Positions 1 through 8,442 of a stretch of DNA of 64,000 nucleotides are shown in pieces (position 1 is the stretch's first letter; each line of letters begins with the position of its first letter). The stretch spans positions 62,001 to 126,000 of the forward strand of contig NZ_FOSG01000011.1 of assembly GCF_900114215.1 (NCBI RefSeq). Direction: 5' to 3'. The translations under genes were made by a program, and so were the position numbers. The DNA comes from Streptomyces mangrovi. Its GTDB lineage: Bacteria; Actinomycetota; Actinomycetes; Streptomycetales; Streptomycetaceae. The notes under the pieces were generated by a model, which was not told the DNA's origin, made no database searches, and worked only from the letters and a program-made list of their open reading frames with translations.

Positions 1-2
1 TC

Positions 3-371
3 CACGCCCACAACGCCCACCTCCAGCGGAGCAGGAGCAGGATGCGGATGGGCGGGAGGCCGCTGGAGTGGTGGAGCGCCGGCGCGCTGGTGAGCGCCCG
101 GCTCGGCCAGGAGTACGCCTTCGTGGCCACGGCTCTGGGCACGATCCGGCACCGGGGCGTGGGCGTCCCGCCGCCGGACACCCTCGAAGGGCTCCTGTAC
201 GCGCTGCCCCGGGACCGCTGCCTCGTCGACGCCCGGCGACTGGCCGCCGCCCTCGGCGACGCACCGCCCGCACCCCGTGTGTCCCCCTGGTTCGGCTACT
301 CCCCGCTCGATCCGGCCCAACTGGCGGACGGCGAGGGCGTCGTGTTCCTCAGGGACGTACCGCAGGGCTGA
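3..371 (+). CDS. Erythromycin esterase family protein, C-terminal part (cut by window edge)
   Basis: The frame is open to the left edge, so only about the last 122 residues are present. The first residues read HAHNAHLQRS, matching the conserved HNAH motif of the erythromycin esterase/EreA-like family, followed by a segment (SARLGQEYAFVATALGT) typical of that family's C-terminal half. Members hydrolyse ester bonds, and macrolide lactones in true Ere enzymes; many Streptomyces homologues have no proven substrate. An internal ATG at 42 is not a credible start because the conserved motif lies upstream of it. The family is well supported; resistance activity is not shown. Confidence 0.75.
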   Translation, partial: HAHNAHLQRSRSRMRMGGRPLEWWSAGALVSARLGQEYAFVATALGTIRHRGVGVPPPDTLEGLLYALPRDRCLVDARRLAAALGDAPPAPRVSPWFGYSPLDPAQLADGEGVVFLRDVPQG

Positions 372-437
372 CCCGCGAAGCCGCGGACGCGGTGCGCGGC
401 TCTTTCCAGATGCCCGCGCCGCCCCTAGGGTCTAGGT

Positions 438-453
438 CGGTAAGCGCTTTCTG
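438..453. promoter_or_regulatory. LacI-family-like operator
   Basis: The sequence GGTAAGCGCTTTCTG has a perfect AAGCGCTT core palindrome (442-449) with partly symmetric flanks. This is the usual core of LacI/CcpA-type operators. It lies about 35 bp upstream of the Gfo/Idh/MocA gene. No LacI gene is in this window, so the regulator would act in trans or lie to the left. Confidence 0.5.
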
Positions 454-485
454 TCCTCGTCGGCCACCGAAGGAGCCCGAACCCG

Positions 486-1640
486 ATGCCCCCGGTCACC
501 CAACGCCTCCGCGCCGCCGTCGTCGGCGCCGGGGCCATCGCCACCGTCGGCCACCTGCCGGCCCTCGAAGCCCACGCGGACGAGGTCGAGCCGGTCGCCG
601 TCGTCGACGTGGACACCGGACGGCTCGAAGCCTTCCGCGCGCGGGCGGGCGAAGGGGTGGCGGGTTACACCGACCTGGCCCCGATGCTGGAGCGGGAGAG
701 GCCCGACCTGGTGCTGATCGGCAGCCCGCCCTCCCTCCACCGCGAGCAGGCCGTGGCCGCGCTGCGCGCCGGAGCGTGGGTGCTGTGCGAGAAGCCGCTG
801 TGCCTCTCCCTCGCCGAGTACGACGAGATCGCCGCCGCCGAGGGACCGCAGGAGGACGGCGGTCCGTACGCCACCGTCCTCTTCCAGCACCGCTACGGCT
901 CCGGCGCCGTCCACGCCCGTGAGCTGCTCGCCTCCGGCGCTCTGGGCGCCCCGCTCGTCGCCCACTGCCAGACCACCTGGTACCGCGACGCCGCCTACTA
1001 CTCCGTACCCTGGCGCGGCCGGTGGGCCACCGAGGGCGGCGGCCCCGCCATGGGCCACGGCATCCACCAGACGGATCTGCTGCTGCATCTGCTCGGCGAC
1101 TGGGCCGAGGTGCGGGCCATGGCCGGACGCCTGGTGCACGAGGTGGAGAGCGAGGACGTCTCCACCGCCCTGGTCCGCTTCGGAAGCGGCGCGATGGCCA
1201 CCGTCGTCAACAGTGTTCTGTCCCCCGGGGAGACCAGCCGCATACGGATCGACTGCGCCGACGCCACCGTCGAACTCACCCATCTGTACGGCCACTCCAA
1301 CGACGACTGGGTCTACACCCCCGCCCCCCACGTGGCCGGCGCCCCCGACGGCGCCGACCGCGTCCGCGCCTGGCGCACCCCGGCCACCGACCTGCCCAGC
1401 TCCCACACCGCCCAGCTCGCCGCCGTACTCGCCGCCCGGCGCGCGGGCGTCCGGCCGCCCGGCAGCGGCCACGAGGCCCGCCGCACCCTGGAGTTCACCG
1501 CCGCCCTGTACAAGTCCGCCTTCACCGGGCTGCCGGTGCGCGCCGGCGAGATCGTCCCCGGCGACCCGTACTACACCGCCATGCACGGAGGCCACCCCGA
1601 CTGGGCGCCGAACGCCCCCGCGAAGGAGGCGACCCGGTGA
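486..1640 (+). CDS. Gfo/Idh/MocA family NAD(P)-dependent oxidoreductase
   Basis: 384 aa. The N-terminal Rossmann motif GAGAIA begins at about residue 14, and the conserved EKP is at residues 102-104, where the Lys is the usual catalytic/cofactor contact. The C-terminal half reads as the alpha/beta domain of this family (GGGPAMGHGIHQTDLLLHL). Family members oxidise or reduce sugars and inositols. The next gene overlaps its stop codon and encodes a DUF6807/PmoA protein, a common partner in sugar catabolic operons. A LacI-like operator lies just upstream, suggesting carbohydrate induction. The substrate cannot be told from sequence. Confidence 0.9.
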   Translation: MPPVTQRLRAAVVGAGAIATVGHLPALEAHADEVEPVAVVDVDTGRLEAFRARAGEGVAGYTDLAPMLERERPDLVLIGSPPSLHREQAVAALRAGAWVLCEKPLCLSLAEYDEIAAAEGPQEDGGPYATVLFQHRYGSGAVHARELLASGALGAPLVAHCQTTWYRDAAYYSVPWRGRWATEGGGPAMGHGIHQTDLLLHLLGDWAEVRAMAGRLVHEVESEDVSTALVRFGSGAMATVVNSVLSPGETSRIRIDCADATVELTHLYGHSNDDWVYTPAPHVAGAPDGADRVRAWRTPATDLPSSHTAQLAAVLAARRAGVRPPGSGHEARRTLEFTAALYKSAFTGLPVRAGEIVPGDPYYTAMHGGHPDWAPNAPAKEATR

Positions 1641-2581
1641 GCGCACCGCTGACCGTCACCCACACCCACGGCGAGCGGATCTCCGTCGCCTGCGGCGCGG
1701 TGGAGCTGATGGCCTACGTCTACCGGCCCGACCCGGACGCCTTCGAGTCCCGCAAGCCCTACGCCCACCCGCTGCGCACCCTGGCCGGCCGCACCGTCAC
1801 CGGCTACCGGCCCAGCGACCACCGCTGGCACAAGGGGCTGCAGATGACCGCCAGCCATCTGTCCGGGCAGAACTTCTGGGGCGGCAACTCCTACGTCCAC
1901 GGCCGCGGGTACCTGCCGCTGCGCGACCGGGTGGGGTGGATGCGGCACGACGGCTTCGACGCGGTGGACGTCCTCGGCCCGGACGGGGACCGGGTGCGCA
2001 TGGCCGAACGGCTGACGTGGATCGAGAACGGCGGGCGGGAGTGGGCCCGTGAGACGCGCACCGTCGAGGTGCACTCGGCCGATCCCGAGGAGGGAGCCTG
2101 GGCGCTGGACTGGTCGATCCACCTCACCAACATCCGCGCCGAACCGCTGGTGTTCGGTTCCCCGACCACCGCCGGACGCGAGATGGCCGGCTACACCGGT
2201 CTCCACTGGCGCGGTCCGCGCGATCTCACCGGCGGTGACGTCCTCGGCCCCGGCGGCCGGGGCGGGAAGGGGGAGGCCGGCGCCGCGGCCATGATGGGCA
2301 CCCGGGCTCCCTGGCTGGCCTTCACCGCCGAACGCGACGGGGCGGACGCGCACACCACCCTGGTCTTCGCCCACGCGCCCGGGAACGAGGGCGCGATCCA
2401 CGCCTCCCACTGGTTCGTGCGCTCCGAGCCGACCCCGGTCGTGGCCTTCTCCTGGGCCTTCTTCGAGGAGTTCGAGCTGCCGCCGGGGGAGAGCTTCGCC
2501 TACCGCTACCGCGTGGTGGTGGCGGACGGCGCCTGGGACGAGGGCCGGGTGGAGTCCTGGCTCGGGGCGCACGCATGGTGA
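1637..2581 (+). CDS. DUF6807 (PmoA-like) family protein
   Basis: 314 aa. It starts at a GTG that overlaps the upstream stop (GTGA), with GAAGGAGG 8 bases before it. The features HRWHKGLQM, GQNFWGG and the C-terminal YRYRVVVADG match the family annotated as PmoA or DUF6807, a beta-sandwich protein often beside Gfo/Idh/MocA enzymes. The old name (methane oxygenase PmoA) is misleading; the usual inference is a role in sugar or glycoside catabolism. Translational coupling makes a shared pathway with the upstream oxidoreductase likely. The biochemical activity is unknown. Confidence 0.8.
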   Translation: MSAPLTVTHTHGERISVACGAVELMAYVYRPDPDAFESRKPYAHPLRTLAGRTVTGYRPSDHRWHKGLQMTASHLSGQNFWGGNSYVHGRGYLPLRDRVGWMRHDGFDAVDVLGPDGDRVRMAERLTWIENGGREWARETRTVEVHSADPEEGAWALDWSIHLTNIRAEPLVFGSPTTAGREMAGYTGLHWRGPRDLTGGDVLGPGGRGGKGEAGAAAMMGTRAPWLAFTAERDGADAHTTLVFAHAPGNEGAIHASHWFVRSEPTPVVAFSWAFFEEFELPPGESFAYRYRVVVADGAWDEGRVESWLGAHAW

Positions 2582-2612
2582 ACGCGCGGTCGGTGAGCGC
2601 GTGGCCCGTCCG

Positions 2613-3410
2613 TCAGGTGCGCGCCTCCAGGTCGCGCCGGGTGTCGTCGCCGTACACGCCCTTCTCGTCGCCCCGGACGCCGTACCACTGCTGGTAGCGG
2701 GCGACGGCCTCGGTGACCTCGGCGTCGTAGCGGCCGTCGACCTCGCCGCCGGGGTAGACGCCCTGGATCTGCCGCAGCCGCCGCTGGAGCTCCTCCACCT
2801 CCGGACCGCTGTCGCCCTCCCGCAGCATGCCGGGCACGGGGCGCAGCGACTGCTGGGAGGCTGGGTTGGGCGGCGGTGTGGCGGACGCCGACGGGGCGCG
2901 CGAGGGCTGCGCGGGCGCGGACGGCGTGCCGTCCGGAGCGGTGGGGCCGGCCGCGGGCGTGGCGGGCCCGGGGTCCGGTGAGCCGGACGCGGAGGGCGGG
3001 GCGTCCGGCGCGGAGGCCGTCCGTTCGGGGGAGGGCGGCGGGCCGCCGGACAGCGGTGGGCGGGGGTCGGCGGGCGTCAGGACACCGGAGGCCACCAGCA
3101 GGGTCGCCAGGGCGGAGCCGATCGCGCCGGTGGTCAGGATCAGGGCGGTGGTGCGCGGGCCGCGGCGCCCGGTCAGGAAGCCGGTGCGCGGTTCGGGAGG
3201 CGCGGCGGGCCCGGCCGGCCCGGCCGGGCCGTCCCGGTGGGGGCCGCCGGGCTCCGTGTCCCGCAGGCCGGCCTCGTACCCGCTTTTGGACACGTCACCG
3301 CCGGGCCGCCGAGGCGGGCCCGGCTCCGGACGGTCCCACGGGCCCAGGGAGCGCGGCTCCCCGGCGATCGGACGGCGTGGCCGCGGCCTCGGGTCGGGAC
3401 GCAACGCCAT
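2613..3410 (-). CDS. Membrane-anchored peptidoglycan-binding protein
   Basis: 265 aa from the ATG at 3410, chosen because AGGAGGGGGGAG directly precedes it; the frame extends upstream to 3542 without a ribosome site. Layout: an Arg/Pro-rich cytoplasmic region (1-86), one transmembrane helix (about 87-111), a long Pro/Ser/Ala linker (112-195), then a PG_binding_1 domain with LREGDSGPEVEELQRRL, VDGRYDAEV and VARYQQW. This architecture is common in Streptomyces and suggests a membrane protein reaching into the cell wall. No catalytic domain is present. It appears monocistronic. Confidence 0.8.
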   Translation of the reverse strand: MALRPDPRPRPRRPIAGEPRSLGPWDRPEPGPPRRPGGDVSKSGYEAGLRDTEPGGPHRDGPAGPAGPAAPPEPRTGFLTGRRGPRTTALILTTGAIGSALATLLVASGVLTPADPRPPLSGGPPPSPERTASAPDAPPSASGSPDPGPATPAAGPTAPDGTPSAPAQPSRAPSASATPPPNPASQQSLRPVPGMLREGDSGPEVEELQRRLRQIQGVYPGGEVDGRYDAEVTEAVARYQQWYGVRGDEKGVYGDDTRRDLEART

Positions 3411-3675
3411 CTCCCCCCTCCTGTACCTCCTCCGCGCCCGCAGAGCGGGGCGCGGAGGGGACCGCCGTACGCCCGTGCGAACGTTCCGCGGCGGACACGT
3501 GCTCCACCGCGGTGCCGCGCCGCAGAGTACGCGATCGCTCACGGATGGTCCCCGGAGAGGACCTTACTCGGTCGCGGCCGTGCCGGAACCGGTCGTGCGC
3601 GGGCGGTGCACGGCTTCTTCACGTCCTCGCGCGCCGGACCCCTCCCCTCGGGCGCCCCGGGGTGCCCGAAGACGG

Positions 3676-4158
3676 TCAGGGGGACGGTCGGGGGGTGCCG
3701 GAGGCGTCGAGGTAGACCCATGCGCCGGCGTGACGCACGAAGCGGCTGTGCTCCTCCATGACGCCCTCGCGCCCCCGCTCGGTGAAGTGGGCGCGGAAGG
3801 AGACGGCCCCCTCGGTGTGGAAGGGGCTGCCGCCGGTGGCGCCGAGGATCTCCAGACGCCGCCACCAGGTCTCCGGATCCGTCTCCAGCCGCTTCGGCGC
3901 GGTGTCCGGATGCCAGGTGCGCAGCAGATACGCCCGGTCGCGCACGGCGAAGGCGCTGTAGCGGGAACGCATCAGGGCCTCGGCGGTGGGGGCGGTGGCC
4001 TGTCCCCGGTGGAACCGGCCGCAGCAGTCGGTGAGGGAGGCGGGCAGGCCGCACGGGCAGGGCGCGTCGGGGGAGACGGCGGTGGAGGAGGAAGAGGAGG
4101 AAGGGGCGTGGGAGACGGGCGGGGTCTTCCGGCGGGGACGGGATCGGCGTCGGGACAT
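3676..4158 (-). CDS. YchJ family protein with SEC-C zinc motif
   Basis: 160 aa. A Ser-rich N-terminus is followed by a SEC-C motif (CPCG then DCCGRFH), the signature LMRSRYSAFA, and a DUF-like domain with RTWHPDTAP and WRRLEI. This is the full YchJ/UPF0225 architecture. The role in bacteria is unclear; the Cys motif probably binds zinc. The ATG at 4158 is the only Met before the conserved part. GGAGG lies very close to it, so the start is slightly uncertain. Confidence 0.85.
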   Translation of the reverse strand: MSRRRSRPRRKTPPVSHAPSSSSSSTAVSPDAPCPCGLPASLTDCCGRFHRGQATAPTAEALMRSRYSAFAVRDRAYLLRTWHPDTAPKRLETDPETWWRRLEILGATGGSPFHTEGAVSFRAHFTERGREGVMEEHSRFVRHAGAWVYLDASGTPRPSP

Positions 4159-4326
4159 GCCTCCATGGTGACCGCCGCGCGGCCTCCGGCGCCCTTCGGG
4201 GCCACCGGTACCGGGGTACGCCGGTTCGGTCCTCCGTGTTTCCCGGTGCGGCAGGGGGGAGACGGTCCCTGTCGGCACAGAGGGCCCGGCAGGCCCCGGT
4301 GGGCACGGAAACGGAAGGGGACGCGC

Positions 4327-5196
4327 ATGCCGCGACAGGACGGCGGGAAGCGGCCGCCGAAGAGGCCCAAAGGGCGGCCCGCCCGGCTGCCCCGCCCGGT
4401 GTACGAGAGGGAACTGCTCCGGCTCCAGGAGCAGCTGGTGATGATGCAGGAGTGGGTGCGCTCCACCGGCGCCCGGCTGGTCGTCGTCTTCGAGGGGCGC
4501 GACGCGGCGGGCAAGGGCGGCGCCATCAAGCGCGTCACCGAGTACCTCAACCCGCGCGTGGCCCGTATCGTCGCCCTGCCCGCGCCCACCGAACGCCAGC
4601 GCACCCAGTGGTACTTCCAGCGCTACGCCGAGCAGCTTCCGGCGGCCGGCGAGATCGTGCTGTTCGACCGCAGCTGGTACAACCGCGCGGGCGTCGAGCG
4701 TGTCATGGGGTTCTGCACGGAGGAGGAGCACGCGCGCTTCCTGCGCCAGTGCCCCGTCTTCGAGCGGCTGCTGACCGAGGACGGCATCCTGCTGCGCAAG
4801 TACTGGTTCTCGGTGAGCGACGAGGAGCAGGAGAGGCGCTTCCGGTCGAGGCTGGAGGACCCCATGCGGCGCTGGAAGCTGTCCCCGATGGACCTGGAGT
4901 CCCGCGTCCGCTGGGAGGCGTACTCGCGGGCCAAGGACGAGATGTTCGCCCACACCGACATCCCCGAGGCCCCCTGGTACGTCGTCGACGCGGACGACAA
5001 GCGGCGGGCGCGGATCAACATGATCGCCCATCTGCTGTCCGGCGTCCCGTACCGCGAGGTCGAGCCACCGGGGCTGAGTCTGCCGCCCCGGCCGCCGTCC
5101 ACCGGCTACCGGCGGCCGCCGAGGGAGACGCAGACCCTTGTGCCCGACCACGCCGCGACCCTGGAGGGAGCCGGGGGCGAGGGGACCGGCGGATAG
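4327..5196 (+). CDS. ppk2: Polyphosphate kinase 2 (PPK2)
   Basis: 289 aa, the normal length for one-domain PPK2. Walker A is GRDAAGKGG (57-65), Walker B begins at D114 (DRSWYNR), and a lid region rich in Arg follows (RRFRSRLEDPMRRWKLS). PPK2 transfers phosphate between polyphosphate and nucleotides, usually to make GTP or ATP from the diphosphate. The start ATG follows GGAAGGGG. It stands alone between a convergent YchJ gene and a CapA-like gene. Whether it prefers ADP or GDP cannot be read by eye. Confidence 0.9.
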   Translation: MPRQDGGKRPPKRPKGRPARLPRPVYERELLRLQEQLVMMQEWVRSTGARLVVVFEGRDAAGKGGAIKRVTEYLNPRVARIVALPAPTERQRTQWYFQRYAEQLPAAGEIVLFDRSWYNRAGVERVMGFCTEEEHARFLRQCPVFERLLTEDGILLRKYWFSVSDEEQERRFRSRLEDPMRRWKLSPMDLESRVRWEAYSRAKDEMFAHTDIPEAPWYVVDADDKRRARINMIAHLLSGVPYREVEPPGLSLPPRPPSTGYRRPPRETQTLVPDHAATLEGAGGEGTGG

Positions 5197-5207
5197 CCGC
5201 GCCCGTG

Positions 5208-5246
5208 CCGTGTGCCCGGCGTACGGGGGTCACGTCGGGCACACGG
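5208..5246. terminator. Hairpin after ppk2
   Basis: Arms CCGTGTGCCCG (5208-5218) and CGGGCACACGG (5236-5246) form an 11-bp stem with a 17-nt loop just after the ppk2 stop. There is no U-tract, as is usual in Streptomyces. Confidence 0.55.
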
Positions 5247-5447
5247 GGCCTGCCGGAGGCCACCCGCTTCTCGCGGGCTCCGATTGCGCGGTGCGCGGTC
5301 TCGCTCCGCTTCTCCGCGTCCGGTGGCCGCCTCCGACGGCCACCACCAGGACACCACGGACGGGGCCGGGACGGCAGGGCCGACGGTCCCCCGCCGAGGG
5401 GTCGGCCGGCCCCTCGGCGGGGGCGGGGAGGTCCTACCCTGGGAGGC

Positions 5448-6554
5448 ATGAGCGGGGCCGCGGTCACCCTGTTCCTCTGCGGTGACGTGATGCTCGGCCG
5501 GGGCGTCGACCAGATCCTCCCGCACCCCGGTGATCCGGCACTGCGCGAGGCGTACGTCCGCGACGCCCGCTCCTACGTCGAGCTGGCCGAGGCGGCCGGT
5601 GGCCCGGTGCCCCGGCCGGCCGGTTTCGAGTGGCCCTGGGGCGGGGCGCTCGCGGCGATCGACGAGGCCGCCCCCGACGCCCGGATCGTCAACCTGGAGA
5701 CCGCCGTCACGCGCAGCGGCGCGTTCGCGCCGGGCAAGGGTGTCCACTACCGGATGAGCCCCGCCAACCTCCCCTGTCTGGCGGCCGCCCGCCCCGACGT
5801 CTGCGTCCTGGCCAACAACCACGTCCTGGACTTCGGCCGCCCGGGCCTGGAGGAGACGCTCGACGCCCTGGCGGGCGCGGGAATCGCCGCGGCGGGGGCG
5901 GGACGGGACCTCGCCGCCGCGCGGCGGCCCGCGACGGTACCCCTGGAAGGCGGGCGGCGGGTGGTGGTCCTGGCCTTCGGCATGCCCTCCAGCGGCATAC
6001 CGCCGTCCTGGTCCGCGGGCCCCGGCCGGCCCGGCGTGGACGTCGTGGACGAGCCCTCGCCGGCCGCCGCTGCCGCCGTGGCCGAGCGGATCCGCCGGGC
6101 CGGGCGGCCGGGCGACGTCGTGGTCGCCTCGGTCCACTGGGGGCCGAACTGGGGGTACGAGGTCTCCGGTGAGGAGGCCGGCTTCGCGCACGCCCTGATC
6201 GACGGTGGCGCGGACATCGTCCACGGCCACTCCTCGCACCACCCCCGCCCCCTGGAGGTGTACCGGGAAAGGCTCGTGCTGTACGGCTGCGGCGATCTGG
6301 TGAACGACTACGAGGGCATCACCGGCTACGAGCGGTACCGGGACGACCTGCGGCTGCTGTACTTCGTCCGGCTGGAGCCGGACGGCCGGACGGCCGGTGT
6401 GCGGATGGTGCCGCTCCAGGCACGGCGGATACGGCTGCGCCACGCCTCGCCGGGGGACGCCGGGTGGCTGCGGGCGGTCCTGGACCGCGCCGGCCGCGGC
6501 CTGGGCTCGCACGTCGACCGCGAGCCGGACGGGTCGCTCGCCCTGCGGTGGTGA
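5448..6554 (+). CDS. CapA/PgsA-like metallophosphatase-fold protein
   Basis: 368 aa. Metal-site motifs of the CapA family are seen in order: GDVMLGRG (12-19), NLETA, ANNHVLD, VASVHWGPN and GHSSHH. CapA-type proteins are calcineurin-like phosphoesterases linked to capsule or poly-gamma-glutamate formation; in actinomycetes most have no known substrate. No signal peptide is visible, so it may be cytoplasmic. The ATG at 5448 has GGGAGG immediately upstream. No capsule genes are nearby, so the capsule role is doubtful. Confidence 0.85.
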   Translation: MSGAAVTLFLCGDVMLGRGVDQILPHPGDPALREAYVRDARSYVELAEAAGGPVPRPAGFEWPWGGALAAIDEAAPDARIVNLETAVTRSGAFAPGKGVHYRMSPANLPCLAAARPDVCVLANNHVLDFGRPGLEETLDALAGAGIAAAGAGRDLAAARRPATVPLEGGRRVVVLAFGMPSSGIPPSWSAGPGRPGVDVVDEPSPAAAAAVAERIRRAGRPGDVVVASVHWGPNWGYEVSGEEAGFAHALIDGGADIVHGHSSHHPRPLEVYRERLVLYGCGDLVNDYEGITGYERYRDDLRLLYFVRLEPDGRTAGVRMVPLQARRIRLRHASPGDAGWLRAVLDRAGRGLGSHVDREPDGSLALRW

Positions 6555-6555
6555 C

Positions 6556-6578
6556 GCGGGGCGCCCGGCGCGCCCCGC
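6556..6578. terminator. Bidirectional hairpin between convergent genes
   Basis: GCGGGGCG (6556-6563) pairs with CGCCCCGC (6571-6578) in the 30-bp gap between the convergent CapA-like and aldo/keto reductase genes. Confidence 0.5.
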
Positions 6579-6584
6579 GCGGTC

Positions 6585-7643
6585 TCACGCCGGGGGCGGG
6601 GAGGAGGCGCCCACCACCGGCGGGTTGAGCCGGGCGAAGCCCTCCTGCCGGTGGTAGGGGAAGTACGGGTAGGGCGCGGTCTTGGCGCTCACCTCGTCGA
6701 GCCGTGCGGACTGCTCGGGTGTGAGCGTCCAGCCGACCGCGCCGAGGTTCTGCCTGAGCTGCTCCTCGTTGCGGGCGCCGATGACGACGGACGACACGGT
6801 GGGTCGTCGCAGCAGCCAGTTGAGGGCGATCTGGGGCACGGCCCTGCCGGTCTCCTCCGCGATCTCGCAGAGGACGTCGACCACCCGGTACAGGTGGTCG
6901 TCGTCCACGGGCGGGCCCCAGGCCGCGGTGCCGTGCAGTCGGCTGCCGGCCGGGAGCGGCCGGCCGCGGCGCACCTTGCCGGTGAGCCGGCCCCAGCCCA
7001 GCGGGCTCCACACGATGGCCCCGAGGCCCTGGTCGAGCCCGAGGGGCATCAGTTCCCACTCGTAGTCGCGTCCGACGAGGGAGTAGTAGACCTGGTGTGC
7101 CGTATAGCGGGGGAAGCCGTACCGCTCCGCGGCCGCGAGGGACTTCATCACCTGCCAGCCCGAGAAGTTGGAGACCCCGGTGTAACGCACCTTCCCGTCC
7201 CGCACCAGCGTGTCGAGCGCGCAGAGCACCTCCTCGACCGGTGTGCCGGCGTCGAAGGCGTGGAGCTGGAACAGGTCGATGCGGTCGGTGCCGAGCCGAC
7301 GCAGCGCGTTCTCGCAGGCGGTGATCAGACGTGCGCGGGAGGTGCCCGCGTCGTTCGGGCCGTCGCCCGTGGGAAGACCGGCCTTGGTCGAGATGATCAC
7401 CTGATCCCTGCGTCCCCGGACGGCCTCGCCCAGCACCTCCTCGGACATGCCGTCCGAGTAGACGTCGGCGGTGTCGAACATCGTGACCCCCGCGTCCAGG
7501 CAGATGTCCACCAGGCGGCGGGCCTCCTGTACGCCGGTGTCACCCCAGGCTCCGAAGAGCGGCCCTCGGCCGCCGAACGTGCCGGCGCCGAAACTCAGTG
7601 CGGGCACCTTGAGTCCGGAGGCGCCCAGACGTCTGTATTCCAT
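6585..7643 (-). CDS. Aldo/keto reductase
   Basis: 352 aa NADPH-dependent oxidoreductase of the (beta/alpha)8 AKR fold. The tetrad is visible: Asp and Tyr in FDTADVYSDG, Lys in STKAG, His in FQLHAFD. Cofactor motifs are also present (GVSNFSGWQ near the middle, SSVVIGARNEEQL near the C-terminus). It is divergent from a TetR gene, and a 24-bp palindrome lies between them, so induction through that TetR is likely. The ATG at 7643 is preceded by GAAGAGGA. The natural substrate is unknown. Confidence 0.9.
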   Translation of the reverse strand: MEYRRLGASGLKVPALSFGAGTFGGRGPLFGAWGDTGVQEARRLVDICLDAGVTMFDTADVYSDGMSEEVLGEAVRGRRDQVIISTKAGLPTGDGPNDAGTSRARLITACENALRRLGTDRIDLFQLHAFDAGTPVEEVLCALDTLVRDGKVRYTGVSNFSGWQVMKSLAAAERYGFPRYTAHQVYYSLVGRDYEWELMPLGLDQGLGAIVWSPLGWGRLTGKVRRGRPLPAGSRLHGTAAWGPPVDDDHLYRVVDVLCEIAEETGRAVPQIALNWLLRRPTVSSVVIGARNEEQLRQNLGAVGWTLTPEQSARLDEVSAKTAPYPYFPYHRQEGFARLNPPVVGASSPPPA

Positions 7644-7705
7644 ATCGGTCCTCTTCCGTCGGATGTCGGGCCGGGGCCGTCTGCGCGAGCACGGCGGCGA
7701 CCCTC

Positions 7706-7729
7706 TTAACGGTACTGTGGTTCCGTTAA
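7706..7729. promoter_or_regulatory. TetR operator in the aldo/keto reductase-TetR intergenic region
   Basis: Arms TTAACGGTAC (7706-7715) and GTTCCGTTAA (7720-7729) are inverted repeats with one mismatch and a TGTG spacer. Size and position (about 60 bp from each divergent start) fit the operator of the adjacent TetR regulator. Confidence 0.75.
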
Positions 7730-7784
7730 AAGTCGTGTGCGAGGCTAACAGACTCGGGCTGCTAGTGGAACGGGAGTGCCGTTT

Positions 7785-8408
7785 ATGGATTCCGAGAGCA
7801 TGGGGCCGGGGACCGTCCGGCCCGGAGGGCGCACGGCCCGGGTACGGGCCGCGGTGCTGCGGGCGGCCGGGGACGCCCTGGTCGAGCAGGGCTTCGACCG
7901 CCTGGATCTCGCCGACATCGCACGCCGCGCGGAGGTGGGGAAGACGACCGTCTACCGGCGCTGGGGAACGGTGCCCGTCGTGGTGGCCGATCTGCTGGCG
8001 GACATGGCCGAGCAGTCGCTGCCCCGCACCGAGACCGGATCGCTGCCGGGCGACCTCAGGGCCAACGCCCGGCTGGTGCGGCGCACTCTGTCCGATCCGC
8101 GGCAGGGGCCGCTGTTCAAGGCCGTGATCGCGGCCGCCACCTGCGACGCGAGGACGGCCGAGGCTCTGCGCCGCTTCTACGACATCCGCGTCGAGGAGTG
8201 GGCCCCCTGTGTGCGGCAGGCCGTCGAACGGGGTGAGATCCCCGAGGGCACCGACGCCCACGAGGTGGTCCGTGCCGTCTCCGCCCCCCTCTACTACCGC
8301 CTGCTGACCGGTGTCGGCCCGCTCCGCGAGTCCGACGCGGACCGTGCCGCCGACGCCGCCGCGGCCGCGGCGCGCGCGGGAGTGTACGTGCGGCGCGGAG
8401 CCTCGTGA
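7785..8408 (+). CDS. TetR family transcriptional regulator
   Basis: 207 aa. The N-terminal TetR HTH is clear (ALVEQGFDRLDLADIARRAEVGKTTVYRRW region, residues about 28-57), followed by an all-helical ligand domain (DTRRF-like YDIRVEEWAPCVRQAVERGEI). The ATG at 7785 is preferred over an in-frame GTG at 7776 because GGGAG (7772-7776) is correctly spaced for it. Divergent to the aldo/keto reductase and probably its local autoregulated repressor through the palindrome at 7706-7729. Confidence 0.9.
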   Translation: MDSESMGPGTVRPGGRTARVRAAVLRAAGDALVEQGFDRLDLADIARRAEVGKTTVYRRWGTVPVVVADLLADMAEQSLPRTETGSLPGDLRANARLVRRTLSDPRQGPLFKAVIAAATCDARTAEALRRFYDIRVEEWAPCVRQAVERGEIPEGTDAHEVVRAVSAPLYYRLLTGVGPLRESDADRAADAAAAAARAGVYVRRGAS

Positions 8409-8442
8409 CAGGGGCTGACGCGGCGGCGCCCCCGTCGGCGCC

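Noticed and set aside
4236..6554. A 772-aa frame covering PPK2 and CapA-like regions
   Set aside because: The first half is an out-of-frame shadow of PPK2; only the part from 5448 is the CapA-like gene.
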